Origin: Prorocentrum cordatum
Taxonomy: Eukaryota > Sar > Dinophyceae > Prorocentrales > Prorocentraceae
Direction of reading: 5' to 3'
Length of the DNA: 64,000 nt
Assembly (NCBI GenBank): GCA_963575745.1
Contig: CAUYUJ010014760.1
Coordinates: forward strand, 16,001-80,000
Numbering within the stretch: the stretch's first letter is position 1; each line of letters opens with the position of its first letter. The notes beneath the pieces were generated by a model. The model was not told the DNA's origin. It saw nothing but the letters and a program-made list of their open reading frames with translations, and made no database searches. Below, one piece after another: positions 42,460 to 52,200 of the stretch. The translations under genes were made by a program, and so were the position numbers.

Positions 42460-43805
42460 ACGAGCGACTGCCAGGTCCGCATCCGCATCTCCTCTAAGGT
42501 GCGCGAGAGCCTGCTGGCGTCGATGCTCGCGCCTGAGCGGTGAAGGTGGTACAGCGTCAGCCTGTCGACCCCGTCCTCGACCGCCGCCAGCTGCACCGCC
42601 TCTGAAAGCTCTAGGTACGCGAAAGGCCACAGCATTGGCCGGTCTCCGCCCCCTCTGGGCTCGGGGAATAGAGGACCTGGCCCCTGGAAGTAGCTCGAGT
42701 CCAGGAGGCGCCCCTCGTCGTAGCGATACGTTTTGCTCGGTCTTCCCTCCTCCTCGGGGTGAGTCAGAAGGCTCCAACTGTCCACTGTTGCACGCGGCGG
42801 CGGGGCCAGGTCGCACCCTCGAGCTGCCACCAGGGAAGAGGACCTGGAACAGGCGGAGAGGCCCACCGCTAAGAACAGAGCCATGAGCGGGCGGCCCTTG
42901 TCCGCCAGCAGCCACACCCCCGTCGGCCGCACGGCGAACGGCAGTGCTCGGCGTGTCCGCGGGGGCGCCCGCCGTCTCCACGCCTCCAGCGCTCGCCACG
43001 TCCGCGGCGGGGCTCTCCCGCCCCGCTGGCCGAAAGCTGGGCGCCGGTCCACCAGGGCAGTTCCAGTCTGGTCCTCCAGGCTGCTCTGCTCCCTGGACAG
43101 GTACATCGCGCTGAAGTAGTCGCACGCCCAGCAATCCACGGCCTCGTCCGTGCTCCTCACGAGCTTGTCGTTGGTCGGGTCGGCATGCGAGCAAGAACGA
43201 TCGGGGCACTTGGCGTAGCGCTCCCTCGCCCGGCGGGTCACCGCCAGACGCTCCAGCAACGTGGGCCCCCCGACAACGGTCCGCATGATCATGTCCGTGT
43301 AGGGGGCCGCTCGGCGTTGGCGCCGGGAGCCCTGGAGGCGGCGAAATCTCCTCGAAGCCGCCGTCGCATGGTTCACCACGTTGTCGGACCCGCTCGACTC
43401 GCCTTCCCCCTCGGCGCCCGCCTCGTCGTCGCCAGCGGAAGCCGCGGGAGCGAGGTCCTCGAGAGCCACAGGAGGCGACGTCGGCGGCGGGCAAGGGCGG
43501 CGCTCCAAGCGTGTCCTGGCTGGTCGGGCGCCGTGGACCCACGTCGGCACGTAGAGGCGGGCTCTGGGGCCAAGTGCCTCCGTCGCCCTCTGGGGCCCCG
43601 TCAGCACTCTCGCCCTCGCCCTCGCCGTCAGCGGAGCCCTCGGGCGAGGCGGCGGGCTGGCGCCAGGTCTCGGCCGGACACGCAGCAATCCTGGAGAGAT
43701 CGCCCGCACTGGGCCCCGCGTCGGCTGCAGCGCCCGGGCACGCATCCGTCGGGACAGACTCCTCGGGCACGGAAGCGAGGGAGGCTTGAACATAGTTTGA
43801 GCCAA
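42460..43805 (-). pseudogene. Tyrosine recombinase (element 2), frame-shifted, nucleophile apparently lost
   Basis: The 475-residue frame from 43805 becomes coding near 43480. It holds a core-binding region (PTLLERLAVTRRARERYAKC, DEAVDCWACDYFSAMYLS), then the catalytic part: ALFLAVGLSACSRSS (box I Arg), WSLLTHPEEEGRPSKTYRYD (hairpin Lys), PFAYLELSE, LTLYHLHRSGAS (box II, usually YQLRHGGAS) and MRTWQSLV (GRW box). The ending moves to the adjacent frame near 42470, where AVARAKRRR stands in place of the R-Y-x-K nucleophile segment. An acidic linker before it (about 43800-43500) reads better in the 43869 frame. Two frame changes and no visible Tyr imply an inactive copy. Confidence 0.65.
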
Positions 43806-43810
43806 TACGG

Positions 43811-44296
43811 CTACGGAGAGCAGAAAGAGAAGAATGGGGACGAGATCTCAACCTGCTGATCCAAGACATCGGTTAGCAATTTGGACGAGACTTCTGAGTG
43901 ATCGCGGCTCCCGGCATCGCTCTGGTTAAACTCCGAAGGGGGCCATCTAAAATATGGGGCGATGCCAAGGGCGAGAGCGCAAGCGTTGAAGAGCCGAATC
44001 TGGACCAGAAGCTTGAAGTCCTGACTCCTCGAGCGGGCAAAAGCTAGGACTACGGCCATATTGTCACACAAGAAAAGCTGTCTGATGCAAGACCCGTGTC
44101 TGGTCCTGGCGAGCCTACGGATGGCCTTCACCAGGGCCCGGGCCTCCAGCACCAGAATACCCTCGCCAAGGCCCCAAACCCCCTTCCGGGCGGTTTTCCA
44201 GGCCGAGCCCCGGAGGAACTGCCAGGGGACTTCGGGAAAATCCGCAACGACCTCCCAGTCGTCTGAAAGAGGATCGTCTCCTAGAAGATGGCTTCT
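43811..44296 (-). pseudogene. RNase H C-terminal part (element 2)
   Basis: Same frame as the RT ORF, separated by the single TAG 44299-44297; the first ATG-like start is 44152, but similarity begins at once (LGDDPLSDDWEVVADFPEVP). LEARALVKAIRRLAR has the catalytic Glu, LFLCDNMAVVLAFARSRS the third Asp, and PSEFNQSDAGSRDHSE the last acidic residue. All RNase H catalytic residues are present across the stop, so one suppressed or mutated codon is the only visible defect. Confidence 0.7.
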
Positions 44297-46189
44297 CTAC
44301 TCGCCTGACTCGTCGCGGAAGAGGTGGGCGGAGGTGAGTGCGGATTCCCGAGCGGAGTGAGCACCGACGCGCTGAAAACGGGAGCGCTCGCTGACACGAC
44401 CGACGCCGGCGACCTGAGCTGGGTCCCAGAAGCTTAGGGCCATCGCCCAGCCCGTTAGGCTGGCGTCGGTTTCTAAAACGCAAGGGTTCCACGGCAGCCA
44501 CCAGTCGCGGCCCAGAAGCAAAAGGACCCCTCTAAAAGCTACGAGCTCTTCAACCACTTCGGGCCACATCGGGCCCACGTCGAGATACTGAACCGAAATA
44601 AACTTATAGACGGTGTGGAAGATAGACAGGGACCCACGAGCAGCCAGGCCGCAGAACGCGCAATGTCCGATTACTTGTTCAAGCGCCTGGCCGCTGCAAC
44701 GCCCCCGAGCGAGAAGGCCAGTTAAGCCTCGCTCGAGCTTCCAAAACCGGCCCGAGGTGATCCCCGAGCGAAGGCGGACGCCGTCAAGCTCGGTGCCGAG
44801 AGCCTCACCAGCGCCCCCGTGGGACTCTGACTTGTGGAGCGCCAGCCCGACAGGCTCGAAGAGATCGCTCCATTCTGACACCATCCTCTCGCTGAGATCG
44901 GCGTCGTCCGACACGACGCCCAGGTTGTCCACGTGGACGTAGGCGCCCACGACCCCGCGCGAGGCGGCGCGAAGCACGAAGGCTTCGGCCTGGTCCTGAA
45001 TCAGGGGCTGCTGCCTGCCAGCCGGCATCGCCCGGCACAGGCTGGGGCTTCGGCACGCCCTGTCCCCATTCGCGGCCTGGGCCAGGTACAACGACCACGT
45101 GAACCCCATCGGCAGCACGGCCAAGTAGGGCCGCACGAGAGCGTCTGGCGGGGTCTCCGCCGGGACGCCGGCCACCTGCAGGCCGTCGAACAGGTACATG
45201 GGGACGGCGGGCAGGCAGAAGTAGCGGCCGAGGTCCTCGCGCACGCGCATCCGGTAGAAGCAGTCCTTCACGTCGGTGGTGGCGACGTAGACGGCGAAGG
45301 CATCCAGGAGCCGCTGCCCCTCAACCGACGAGGGCAGAACACCAGGCGGCAACTCGATCTCGATCCGGCCAAAACCCTCACTGCTGAGAAGCTGCACGCC
45401 TGGCGGCGCTCTGAAGTGGCCGTTGCTCCGCCTCGCATCAATTATCATACGCTGTGCCCCGTTCGTTTTAGCTACGAAAAACAGGCCCACCGACTCGGCG
45501 GGTCTGGCTGTCGCACCAAGAAGTCCGCGTGCAGCAAGATCTCGCAGAAAGGTACGGTAGGATTTGGGGTTCCTCTTCAGCACCGGGTCCATGTATAGCC
45601 GCGGCATGCTGCCGAAGTTGACTGACTCCGGCTCCAACCTCATTCGCTTGTGGTTCTCCTCCAAGAACGAGCGGCACCCAGGGCTCACGATATCCTCAAT
45701 GAAGCGGCAGTCCAGCAAGCTGTCGGGAAGTGAGACCTTGCCGGACAGGTAGGAGACAAGGTTCCTTGGAGCCAGGTCCGTCTCGTACACGGACTGCCCC
45801 CGGAGCAGCTCCCTCAGGGCTGCCTCCGCCTTCGGCATCACCTGCGGAGCTGCGGCCTGTCGCCGATGAGCTTCACGAAGCAAGTGCTGCTGAAGGGCTG
45901 CATGCTTGTCCAGGGTCGTTGCGCCCGGACTCGGTGAAGCGGCCGCGCCCTTGAAGCGGGCCAACCAGTTCAAGCTGCGGAGGGCGCGATTCACCAATTC
46001 CACCTCGTGCTGCCGAGCGTGAGTCCTGCGCTGCGACCTGCGCCCACGGGCGGAGCCGCCCGGCGCAGCCATCATCGGCACGGGGAACAGGTCTCTCTCA
46101 AAATCGGACGGCGGCAGCGGTGAGGCGCGGGCCAGATTGTGGTACCAGCCGGGGGGGGCCCATTCCCCCGGCTGTGCCTTCTCGGTCAT
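44297..46189 (-). CDS. Reverse transcriptase and RNase H N-terminal part (element 2)
   Basis: 630-residue frame from ATG 46189. RT motifs: VGLFFVAKTNGAQRMIIDAR (motifs 1-2), ATTDVKDCFYRMRV (motif A), VLPMGFTWSLYLAQ (motif B), AYVHVDNLGVVSDD (motif C with Asp-Asn in place of Asp-Asp), and GHCAFCGLAARGSLSIFH in the thumb. RNase H begins at CVLETDASLTGWAMAL (first Asp, about 44470). It ends at an in-frame TAG (44299-44297) within RNase H; the same frame goes on to 43811. As I recall the family, the VDN form of motif C is usual for these dinoflagellate elements and not a decay mark, but I cannot check. Confidence 0.8.
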   Translation of the reverse strand: MTEKAQPGEWAPPGWYHNLARASPLPPSDFERDLFPVPMMAAPGGSARGRRSQRRTHARQHEVELVNRALRSLNWLARFKGAAASPSPGATTLDKHAALQQHLLREAHRRQAAAPQVMPKAEAALRELLRGQSVYETDLAPRNLVSYLSGKVSLPDSLLDCRFIEDIVSPGCRSFLEENHKRMRLEPESVNFGSMPRLYMDPVLKRNPKSYRTFLRDLAARGLLGATARPAESVGLFFVAKTNGAQRMIIDARRSNGHFRAPPGVQLLSSEGFGRIEIELPPGVLPSSVEGQRLLDAFAVYVATTDVKDCFYRMRVREDLGRYFCLPAVPMYLFDGLQVAGVPAETPPDALVRPYLAVLPMGFTWSLYLAQAANGDRACRSPSLCRAMPAGRQQPLIQDQAEAFVLRAASRGVVGAYVHVDNLGVVSDDADLSERMVSEWSDLFEPVGLALHKSESHGGAGEALGTELDGVRLRSGITSGRFWKLERGLTGLLARGRCSGQALEQVIGHCAFCGLAARGSLSIFHTVYKFISVQYLDVGPMWPEVVEELVAFRGVLLLLGRDWWLPWNPCVLETDASLTGWAMALSFWDPAQVAGVGRVSERSRFQRVGAHSARESALTSAHLFRDESGE

Positions 46190-47832
46190 GACTGGACCGG
46201 CGGGGGGAGCCCCGGGGTGCGACCTCCGCGGGCACGGCCGCCGCGACCTCGCCCCCTGTCCCCACCGCCGATCCTCGTGGTGGCACCCTCAGCGTCCGGC
46301 TGGGTTGCAGCAGATCCCGACGTCACACGAGCATCCGCAGCCTCGGCCTTCCTCACGGACTGCTCGACCTCACAGTCCTCCTTCATGTGGCGGGCCACGT
46401 GGCTCCTCGGCGGCGGCGCCATCGACTCGTCTGACTCGCCCAGCGGAGCCAAGTACTTGGCGGTGGCGAACGAGGGGGTGCCAACACACTTGTAGGCGTC
46501 CACGGTCACGTTGAGCCGGCGCTCGGCCACCTCAAGGCGGGCGAGCCCCCCCAGGTTGACCTGGTCGAAGGATCCGGCCTCCTCGAGCGCCTCCATCAGC
46601 GGCCAGGGCACAAGGGCGACCCGGTCGGTGTGTACGACGTGCTTGTCACTCAAGAACTTCTCGAGCCAACTCCGAGGGGTGCCCGTCGTGTGGTACATCA
46701 TCTTGCGGGTGTGCAGGCGAGCCAGGCCGCCCTCCTGACGCTGGTGGCCCTCGACACAATCCACCGACTCGTTCGCGGCCTTTCTGAACTCCTTGTACCG
46801 CTCTCCCTGGCCGCCCCACTCGATCCAGAACGTGCGAGTGTCATCTCGAGCGGCGTCAGTCAAAGCAACAGTCGACGGAGCGCCATCCCGGGCGGGAGCG
46901 CCCTCAGCGCCGTTGGCAGCGGCGCCATCCAGGACACCGCCTGGGGGAGAGGAGCCGAGCGTCGCCACGGGAACTGCCACCTCCAGGAGACGGTCCAGCT
47001 CGGCCACACGGCGTGACGCCCAGCTTGCCACGTCGTCCCGCGGCACCAGCTCCACACGAAATGCCCGTCCGCGACGAAGCCCGGGGGCACCCAATCCAGC
47101 ACCAATGAGCGTCTCGTCCGACGGGTCCGCGATCGTGCCGATGTCCAGGTCGACCACTGCATCGGTCAGCGCCCAGACGTGCCCCTGCTTCCCGCGGAGT
47201 CGGTGCGACGGCCACGGCAGCGTGCCCCACGGGAACACCTCCCCGCCATCCAGCAGCATGCCAGAGGCGAGCTCCACGTGGGCGGGCCCCCCGGCAGCCG
47301 CCTGCCAGCGAGCCTCCATCGCCAGTCGGCACCTGTCGGCCAGCTCCACGAGCCGAGTGGGGGTCGGCCGCTCGCCGAAGCTGCACAGCTTCCGGCCATC
47401 AGCAGGCGAGGCACCCCCGTCGGCGATGCGCTCGTCGTCCGAAGGGCCGTCGGTCAGTGAGGCCCCCGAGAGCAGCTCCTCCCACAAGTAGCCGTCGGGC
47501 GAGAGGGCCCAGTAGAAGTGCGGGCCCACCAGCTCGACAACCTCCACTCGCCGCGAGGGCCAAAACACGACACGCTCGAGGTCCTTGACGTCGTCGTTGC
47601 AGCTCACCCGGGCGCGAGCACCGCAAGGGAGATCAGCGCACCACTCTTCCCCCGTGGGAGTCGGAGCCCCCGAAAAGGCCTCGACACCGGCGTCGGCGTC
47701 CCCGTCGAGCCACGCCAGAGCCTCGCTCGGTGGCACGGCTCCGGGCCGAAGGGGGCTCGCTCGCCAGTCCAGACCAGCTATCAGCGCCACGCATAAGGCC
47801 GGCAGCGCAGCGGGCCCGCCGGAGGCGGGCAT
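46186..47832 (-). CDS. Gag-like protein (element 2), intact 548-residue ORF
   Basis: Starts ATG 47832, 23 bp inside the 5' terminal repeat, and is open to 46186. The C-terminal half carries the segment I recognise from dinoflagellate YR-element Gag proteins: GGQGERYKEFRKAANESVDC, then HHTTGTP-like MYHTTGTPRSWLEKFLSDKH, then FDQVNLGGLARLEVAERRL. The N-terminal half is acidic with several Trp/Cys-containing strands and unassigned. It ends with an Arg/Gly-rich RGRGRGGRARGG tail, as in RNA-binding Gag tails, and I see no zinc knuckle. Its TGA overlaps the RT start as ATGA, suggesting termination-reinitiation coupling. Expected role: packaging of the element RNA. Confidence 0.7.
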   Translation of the reverse strand: MPASGGPAALPALCVALIAGLDWRASPLRPGAVPPSEALAWLDGDADAGVEAFSGAPTPTGEEWCADLPCGARARVSCNDDVKDLERVVFWPSRRVEVVELVGPHFYWALSPDGYLWEELLSGASLTDGPSDDERIADGGASPADGRKLCSFGERPTPTRLVELADRCRLAMEARWQAAAGGPAHVELASGMLLDGGEVFPWGTLPWPSHRLRGKQGHVWALTDAVVDLDIGTIADPSDETLIGAGLGAPGLRRGRAFRVELVPRDDVASWASRRVAELDRLLEVAVPVATLGSSPPGGVLDGAAANGAEGAPARDGAPSTVALTDAARDDTRTFWIEWGGQGERYKEFRKAANESVDCVEGHQRQEGGLARLHTRKMMYHTTGTPRSWLEKFLSDKHVVHTDRVALVPWPLMEALEEAGSFDQVNLGGLARLEVAERRLNVTVDAYKCVGTPSFATAKYLAPLGESDESMAPPPRSHVARHMKEDCEVEQSVRKAEAADARVTSGSAATQPDAEGATTRIGGGDRGRGRGGRARGGRTPGLPPPVQS

Positions 47833-47854
47833 GAGGCGCGCCGCCCGTCCTTAT

Positions 47855-47994
47855 GCCGAAGACAGGCTATGGAAGGGGGAGAGCGGGGACAGGTGAGAGA
47901 GGGCACTCCGATGTGTAAACTTCCATGGATCGTTTAGCAGGTATTGACATCACCGAATTCAAAAAGCCCAAGCTCAAACCATTCAAGAACATAT
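47855..47994 (-). repeat. Split direct repeat A1 (element 2, 5' end)
   Basis: 140 bp copy of A2 at the 5' end of the element, 23 bp upstream of the Gag start codon at 47832. Confidence 0.9.
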
Positions 47995-48720
47995 AAAACC
48001 ACGCACAGCAGTGCGAGCGACCCGAGAAACTCCAGCATGACGACCGCGACAAGGAGCAACATCGACGCACGAAGCAGCATCAACGCCGCCAGCGCTACTA
48101 CTGCAACAAGCGCGACGGCGAGCAGCGGCGCCAAGCGCAGCAGCACGAGCGCCACCAGCGGCACCACTGCGACGAACACGAGGGGAAGCAGCTGCGCCAC
48201 GCAAGGCAACAACAACACCGCCAGCACTTCCACCAGAACGAGCACGACGGGAACCAGCAGCGCCAGGCGATTCGCGCTGGACTGCGCGAGCACCCCCACT
48301 AGCCCGCTGGCGAGGCCGGCGGACGGGAAAACGCTCCCGCGCTCCATCGCCAGCGCCACGGCCCGGATCGTTCGATTTTGCACTGGGTGCTGGGGGGCGC
48401 CCAAGACAAAGATGCGCAATTCGTCCGTACGAGGCTTGGCTGGGAGGCGCGAGCCCCGCCCCGGAAGCAACTGCTGATCCGCCCAAGCCCGATTGACGGT
48501 CGCTTCCAAGGGGAAGGGTTGCGCCAGCCGGGGCTTGTAGCAGCAACGCTTCCCAAGACCGCCACGGCGAGCGCGAGGACTGTGTAATGGTTCGTCGAGG
48601 GCCCTCCGTCAGCGCCCGTCGCCTGCTGCTGCCCGCCCCAGCCAGCAGATCCAGCGCCCAGCACCAGCGCCCTGCCCGGCCAGCAGCGGTGCCAACGTGG
48701 CCATCAGCGGCCCTTGGGCA
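47995..48720 (+). repeat. Continuation of the AGC/ACC array after element 2
   Basis: 47995-48153 matches 40708-40866 with few differences, continuing the tandem unit split by element 2. The third gatcgttc block is near 48366. From about 48580 the sequence becomes cag/gcc-rich without a gene. Confidence 0.8.
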
Positions 48721-48845
48721 ACGCCCTCGCACCGTCGTCGTCCAGGGCGTCTGACGGCTGCCGCGCTGCCGGCGTCTCCATTGCCCGCCGCGGCTGCGGA
48801 CCGCAATGCGTCGGGCGTGCAATAGGAGAAGTGCGAGCGCGACGA

Positions 48846-49010
48846 GCAAATCCCACCAGCCCTTTGGGCGACAGGTGGTCCAACGATATTCCTCTTCCCT
48901 TTTCCAGAAAAACCCTCTTCCCCAGCGGAGAAGGGTTCACCCCTCCCCTTACCCCTCCCCTGGACTTTTTTGGGGGGCCCCGCGAGGTGTCAGGGCGTCC
49001 AAAACAGCCT
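48846..49010 (+). repeat. Dispersed repeat, copy 2 ('cccaccagccctctgggcg' family)
   Basis: Same segment order as 32188-32335: cccaccagccctttgggcg, then cttccccagcggagaagggt, then cctcccctggac. A third copy of the head is at about 49090. The sequence from 49010 to 49230 is otherwise unassigned spacer. Confidence 0.7.
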
Positions 49011-49229
49011 CGTCGAGGAAGCCAACATCACTGGTGTTACGAAGGTTTTGGTCCCAAGTTGGCCTCTTTGGGGGGGGGCCGAACGTGGCCCCACCAGCCC
49101 TCTGGGCGCCCAGATCACTGGTTTTACAAATGTTGGTGTGGAAAAATTGAATCAGTTAAAGTCGGTTTCGCGGGTCTGGATAATTGAATAAATTTCTCCG
49201 CGGCCAGCGCGGGTCTGGAAAATTCAACA

Positions 49230-52200
49230 AATACATCTGCATTTCGCTACGCGAGGCTGCAGGAGCTGCTCGCGCTCTGCCACGACCTAGGACGAGAAAC
49301 GCGACGCCGCGGAGCCCGCAACGCGCGCGCGATAATTTACGCGCCGCGAGAATTTCCCAACAAAAACGCAAATCCCACGGCCTCGCGACGGCTGCAGGAG
49401 CTGCTCGCGCTCTGCCACGCGCAAAGAGGAGAAGAGCGAAGCCGCGGAGCCCACAAAGCGCGCACGTAAATTCACGCGACACGTAAATGTCGCAAATGTC
49501 GCAAATCCCGCGACCTCGCGACGCCTGCAAGGTCTGCTCGCGCTCTGCCACGCGCTAGGAAGAGAAACGCGAGGCCGCGGAACCCCAACGCGCCCGTAAA
49601 TTCACGCGCCACGTAAGTTTCGCAAGTTCCGCAAATCCAGCGGCCTCGCGACAGCTGCAGGAGATGCTCGCGCTCTGCCACGCGCTAGGAAGAGAAGCGC
49701 GAGGCCGCGGAGCCCGCAAAGCGCGCGCGCGCGTAAATTTACGCGCCACGTGAATTTCGCAAATGTCTGAAATCCCGCGGCCTCGCGACGGCTGCAGGAG
49801 CTGCTCGCGCTCTGCCACGCGCTAGGAAGAGAAGCGCGAGGCCGCGGAGCCCGCAAAACGCACGCGTAAATTTACGCGCCGCGTGAATTTCGCAAATGTC
49901 GCAAAACCCGCGGCCTCGCGACGGCTGCAGGGGCTGCTCGCGCTCTGCCGCGCGCTAGGAAGAGAAGCGCGAGGCCGCGGAGCCCGCGAAGCGCGCACGA
50001 AACTTCACGCGCCACATGAATTTCGCGAATGTCGCAAAACCCGCAGCCTCGCGGCGGCTGCAGAAGCTGCTCGCGCTCTGCCACGCGCTAGGAAGAGAAG
50101 CGCGAGGCCGCGGAGCCCGCAATGCGCGCACGTAGATGCACGCGCCGCGTAAAGTTCGAAAGTTTCGCGAATCCCGCGGCCTCGCGGCGGCTGCAGGAGC
50201 TGCTCGCGCTCTGCTACGCGCTAGGAAACAAGCGCGAGGCCGCGGAGCCCGCAAAGCGCGCACGTAAACTTACGCGCCACGTGAATTCTGCAAATGTCTG
50301 AAATCCCGCGGCCTCGCGACGGCTGCAGGAGATGCTCGCGCTCTGCCACGCGCTAGGAAGAGAAGCGCGAGGCCGCGGAGCCCGCAAAGCGCGCGCGCGC
50401 GTAAATTTACGCGCCACGTGAATTTCGCCAAGTTCGCAAATTCCGCGGCCCCGCGACGGCTGCAGGAGCTGCTCGCGCTCTGCCGCGCGCTGGGAAGAGA
50501 AGCGCGAGGCCGCGGAGCCCGCAAGGCGCGCACGCAAATTTACATCCCGCGGCCTCGCGATGGCTGCAGGAGCTGCTCGCGCTCTGAAACGCGCTACGAT
50601 GGGAAGCGCGAGGCCGCGGGGCCCGCGAAGCGCGCACGAAACTTCACGCGCCACATAAATTTTTGCGAATTTCGCAAACCCCGCGGCCCCGCGACGGCTG
50701 CAGGAGCTGCTCGCGCTCTGCCACGCGCTGGGAAGAGAAGCGCGAGGCCGCGGGGCCCGCAAAGCACGCACGTAAATTCATGCGACACGTAAGTTTCGCA
50801 AGTTTCGCAAATCCCGCGGCCTCGCGACGGCTGCAGAAGCTGCTCGCGCTCTGCCACGCGCTAGGAAGAGAAGCGCGAGGCCGCGGAGCCCGCAATGCGC
50901 GCACGTAGATGCACGCGCCGGGTAAATTTCGAACGTTTCGCGAATCCCGCGGCCTCGCGACGGCTGCAGGAACTGCTCGCGCTCTGCCACGCGCTAGGAA
51001 GAGAAGCGCGAAACCGCGGAACCTGCAAAGCGCGCACGCAAAAGTACGCGACGCGTGACTTTCGCAAACGTCGCAAATCCAGCGGCCTCGCGACGGCTGC
51101 CGGAAATGCTCGCGCTCTGACGCGCGCCAGGAAAAGAAAAGCGAGGCCGCGGAGCCTGCAAAGCGCGCACGTAAATTTACGCGCCGCGAGAATTTCACCA
51201 ATTTCTCAAACCCCGCGGCCTCGCGACGGCTGCAGGAGCTGCCCGCGCTCTGCCACGCGCTAGAAAGGGAAGCGCGAGGCCGCAGAGCCCGCACAGCGCG
51301 CACGCAAATTTACGCGCCACGCAAATCCCGCACATTTGTCAAACCCCGCGGCCGCACGGCGGCTGCAGGAGCTGCTCGCGCCCTGCCACGCGCTAGGAAG
51401 AGAAGCGCGAGGCCGCGGAGCCCGCCATGCGCGCAAGTAAATGCGCGCGCCACGTATTTTTCACAAATTTCGCAAACCCCGCGGCCTCGCAGCGGCTGCA
51501 GGAGCTGCTCGCGATCTGCCACGCAGAAGGAAGAGAAGCGCGGGGCCGCGGAGCCCGCAAAGCGCGCATAAATTTACGCGCCACGCAAAGCCCGCAAATT
51601 TCGCAAATCCCGCGGCCTCGCGACGGCTGCAGGAGCTGCTCGCGCTCTGCCACGCGCTAGGAAGAGAAGCGCGGGGCCGCGGAGCCCGCCAAGCGCGCAC
51701 GCAAATTTCCGCGTAACGCAAATCTCGCATATTTCACAGACCCCGCGGCCGCGCAGCGGCTGCAGGAGCTGCTCGCGCTCTGCCGTGCGCTAAGAAGAAG
51801 CGCGGGGCCGCGGAGCCCGCAAAACGAGCACGTAATTTTACGCGCCACGTGAATTTCACAAATGTAGCAAATCCCGCGGCCTCTCGACGGCTGCAGGAGC
51901 CGCTCGCGTCCTGCCACGCGCTAGGAGGAGGAGCGCGAGGCCGCGGAGCCCGCAAAGCGCGCGCGCTTAAATTTACGCGCCGCAAGAATTTCGGTAATGC
52001 CGCAAATCCCGCGGCCTCCCGACGGCTGCAGGAGCTGCGCGCGCTCTGACACGCGCTAGACAGAGAAGCGCGAGGCCGCGGAGCCCGCAAAGCGCGCACG
52101 TAAATGTACGCGACACATGCAATCATACATTTCGCAAGCCCCGCGGCCTCGCGACGGCTGCAGGAGCTGCTCGCGCTCTGCCACGCGCGAGGTAGAGAAA

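Larger units (their letters stand above)
41265..47994 (-). mobile_element. Element 2: 6,730-bp YR retrotransposon with split direct repeats
   Basis: Ends are fixed by comparison with a tandem sister copy of the target: the left flank ends ggcagcaagcagc (41264), the right flank starts aaaaccacgcacagcag (47995), and the uninterrupted copy reads straight through at 40707/40708. No target duplication is present. Read on the minus strand, the order is A1 (47994-47855), Gag, RT-RNase H, YR, methyltransferase-like domain, B1 (41621-41522), A2 (41521-41382), B2 (41364-41265). That is the split-direct-repeat plan of PAT/Ngaro-type elements, which insert via a circular DNA intermediate. Confidence 0.9.

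Noticed and set aside
42406-43480. Central part of the 740-residue minus-strand ORF as a protein
   Set aside because: The YR signature is in the neighbouring frame over this stretch; only the two ends of the 740-residue frame look coding.
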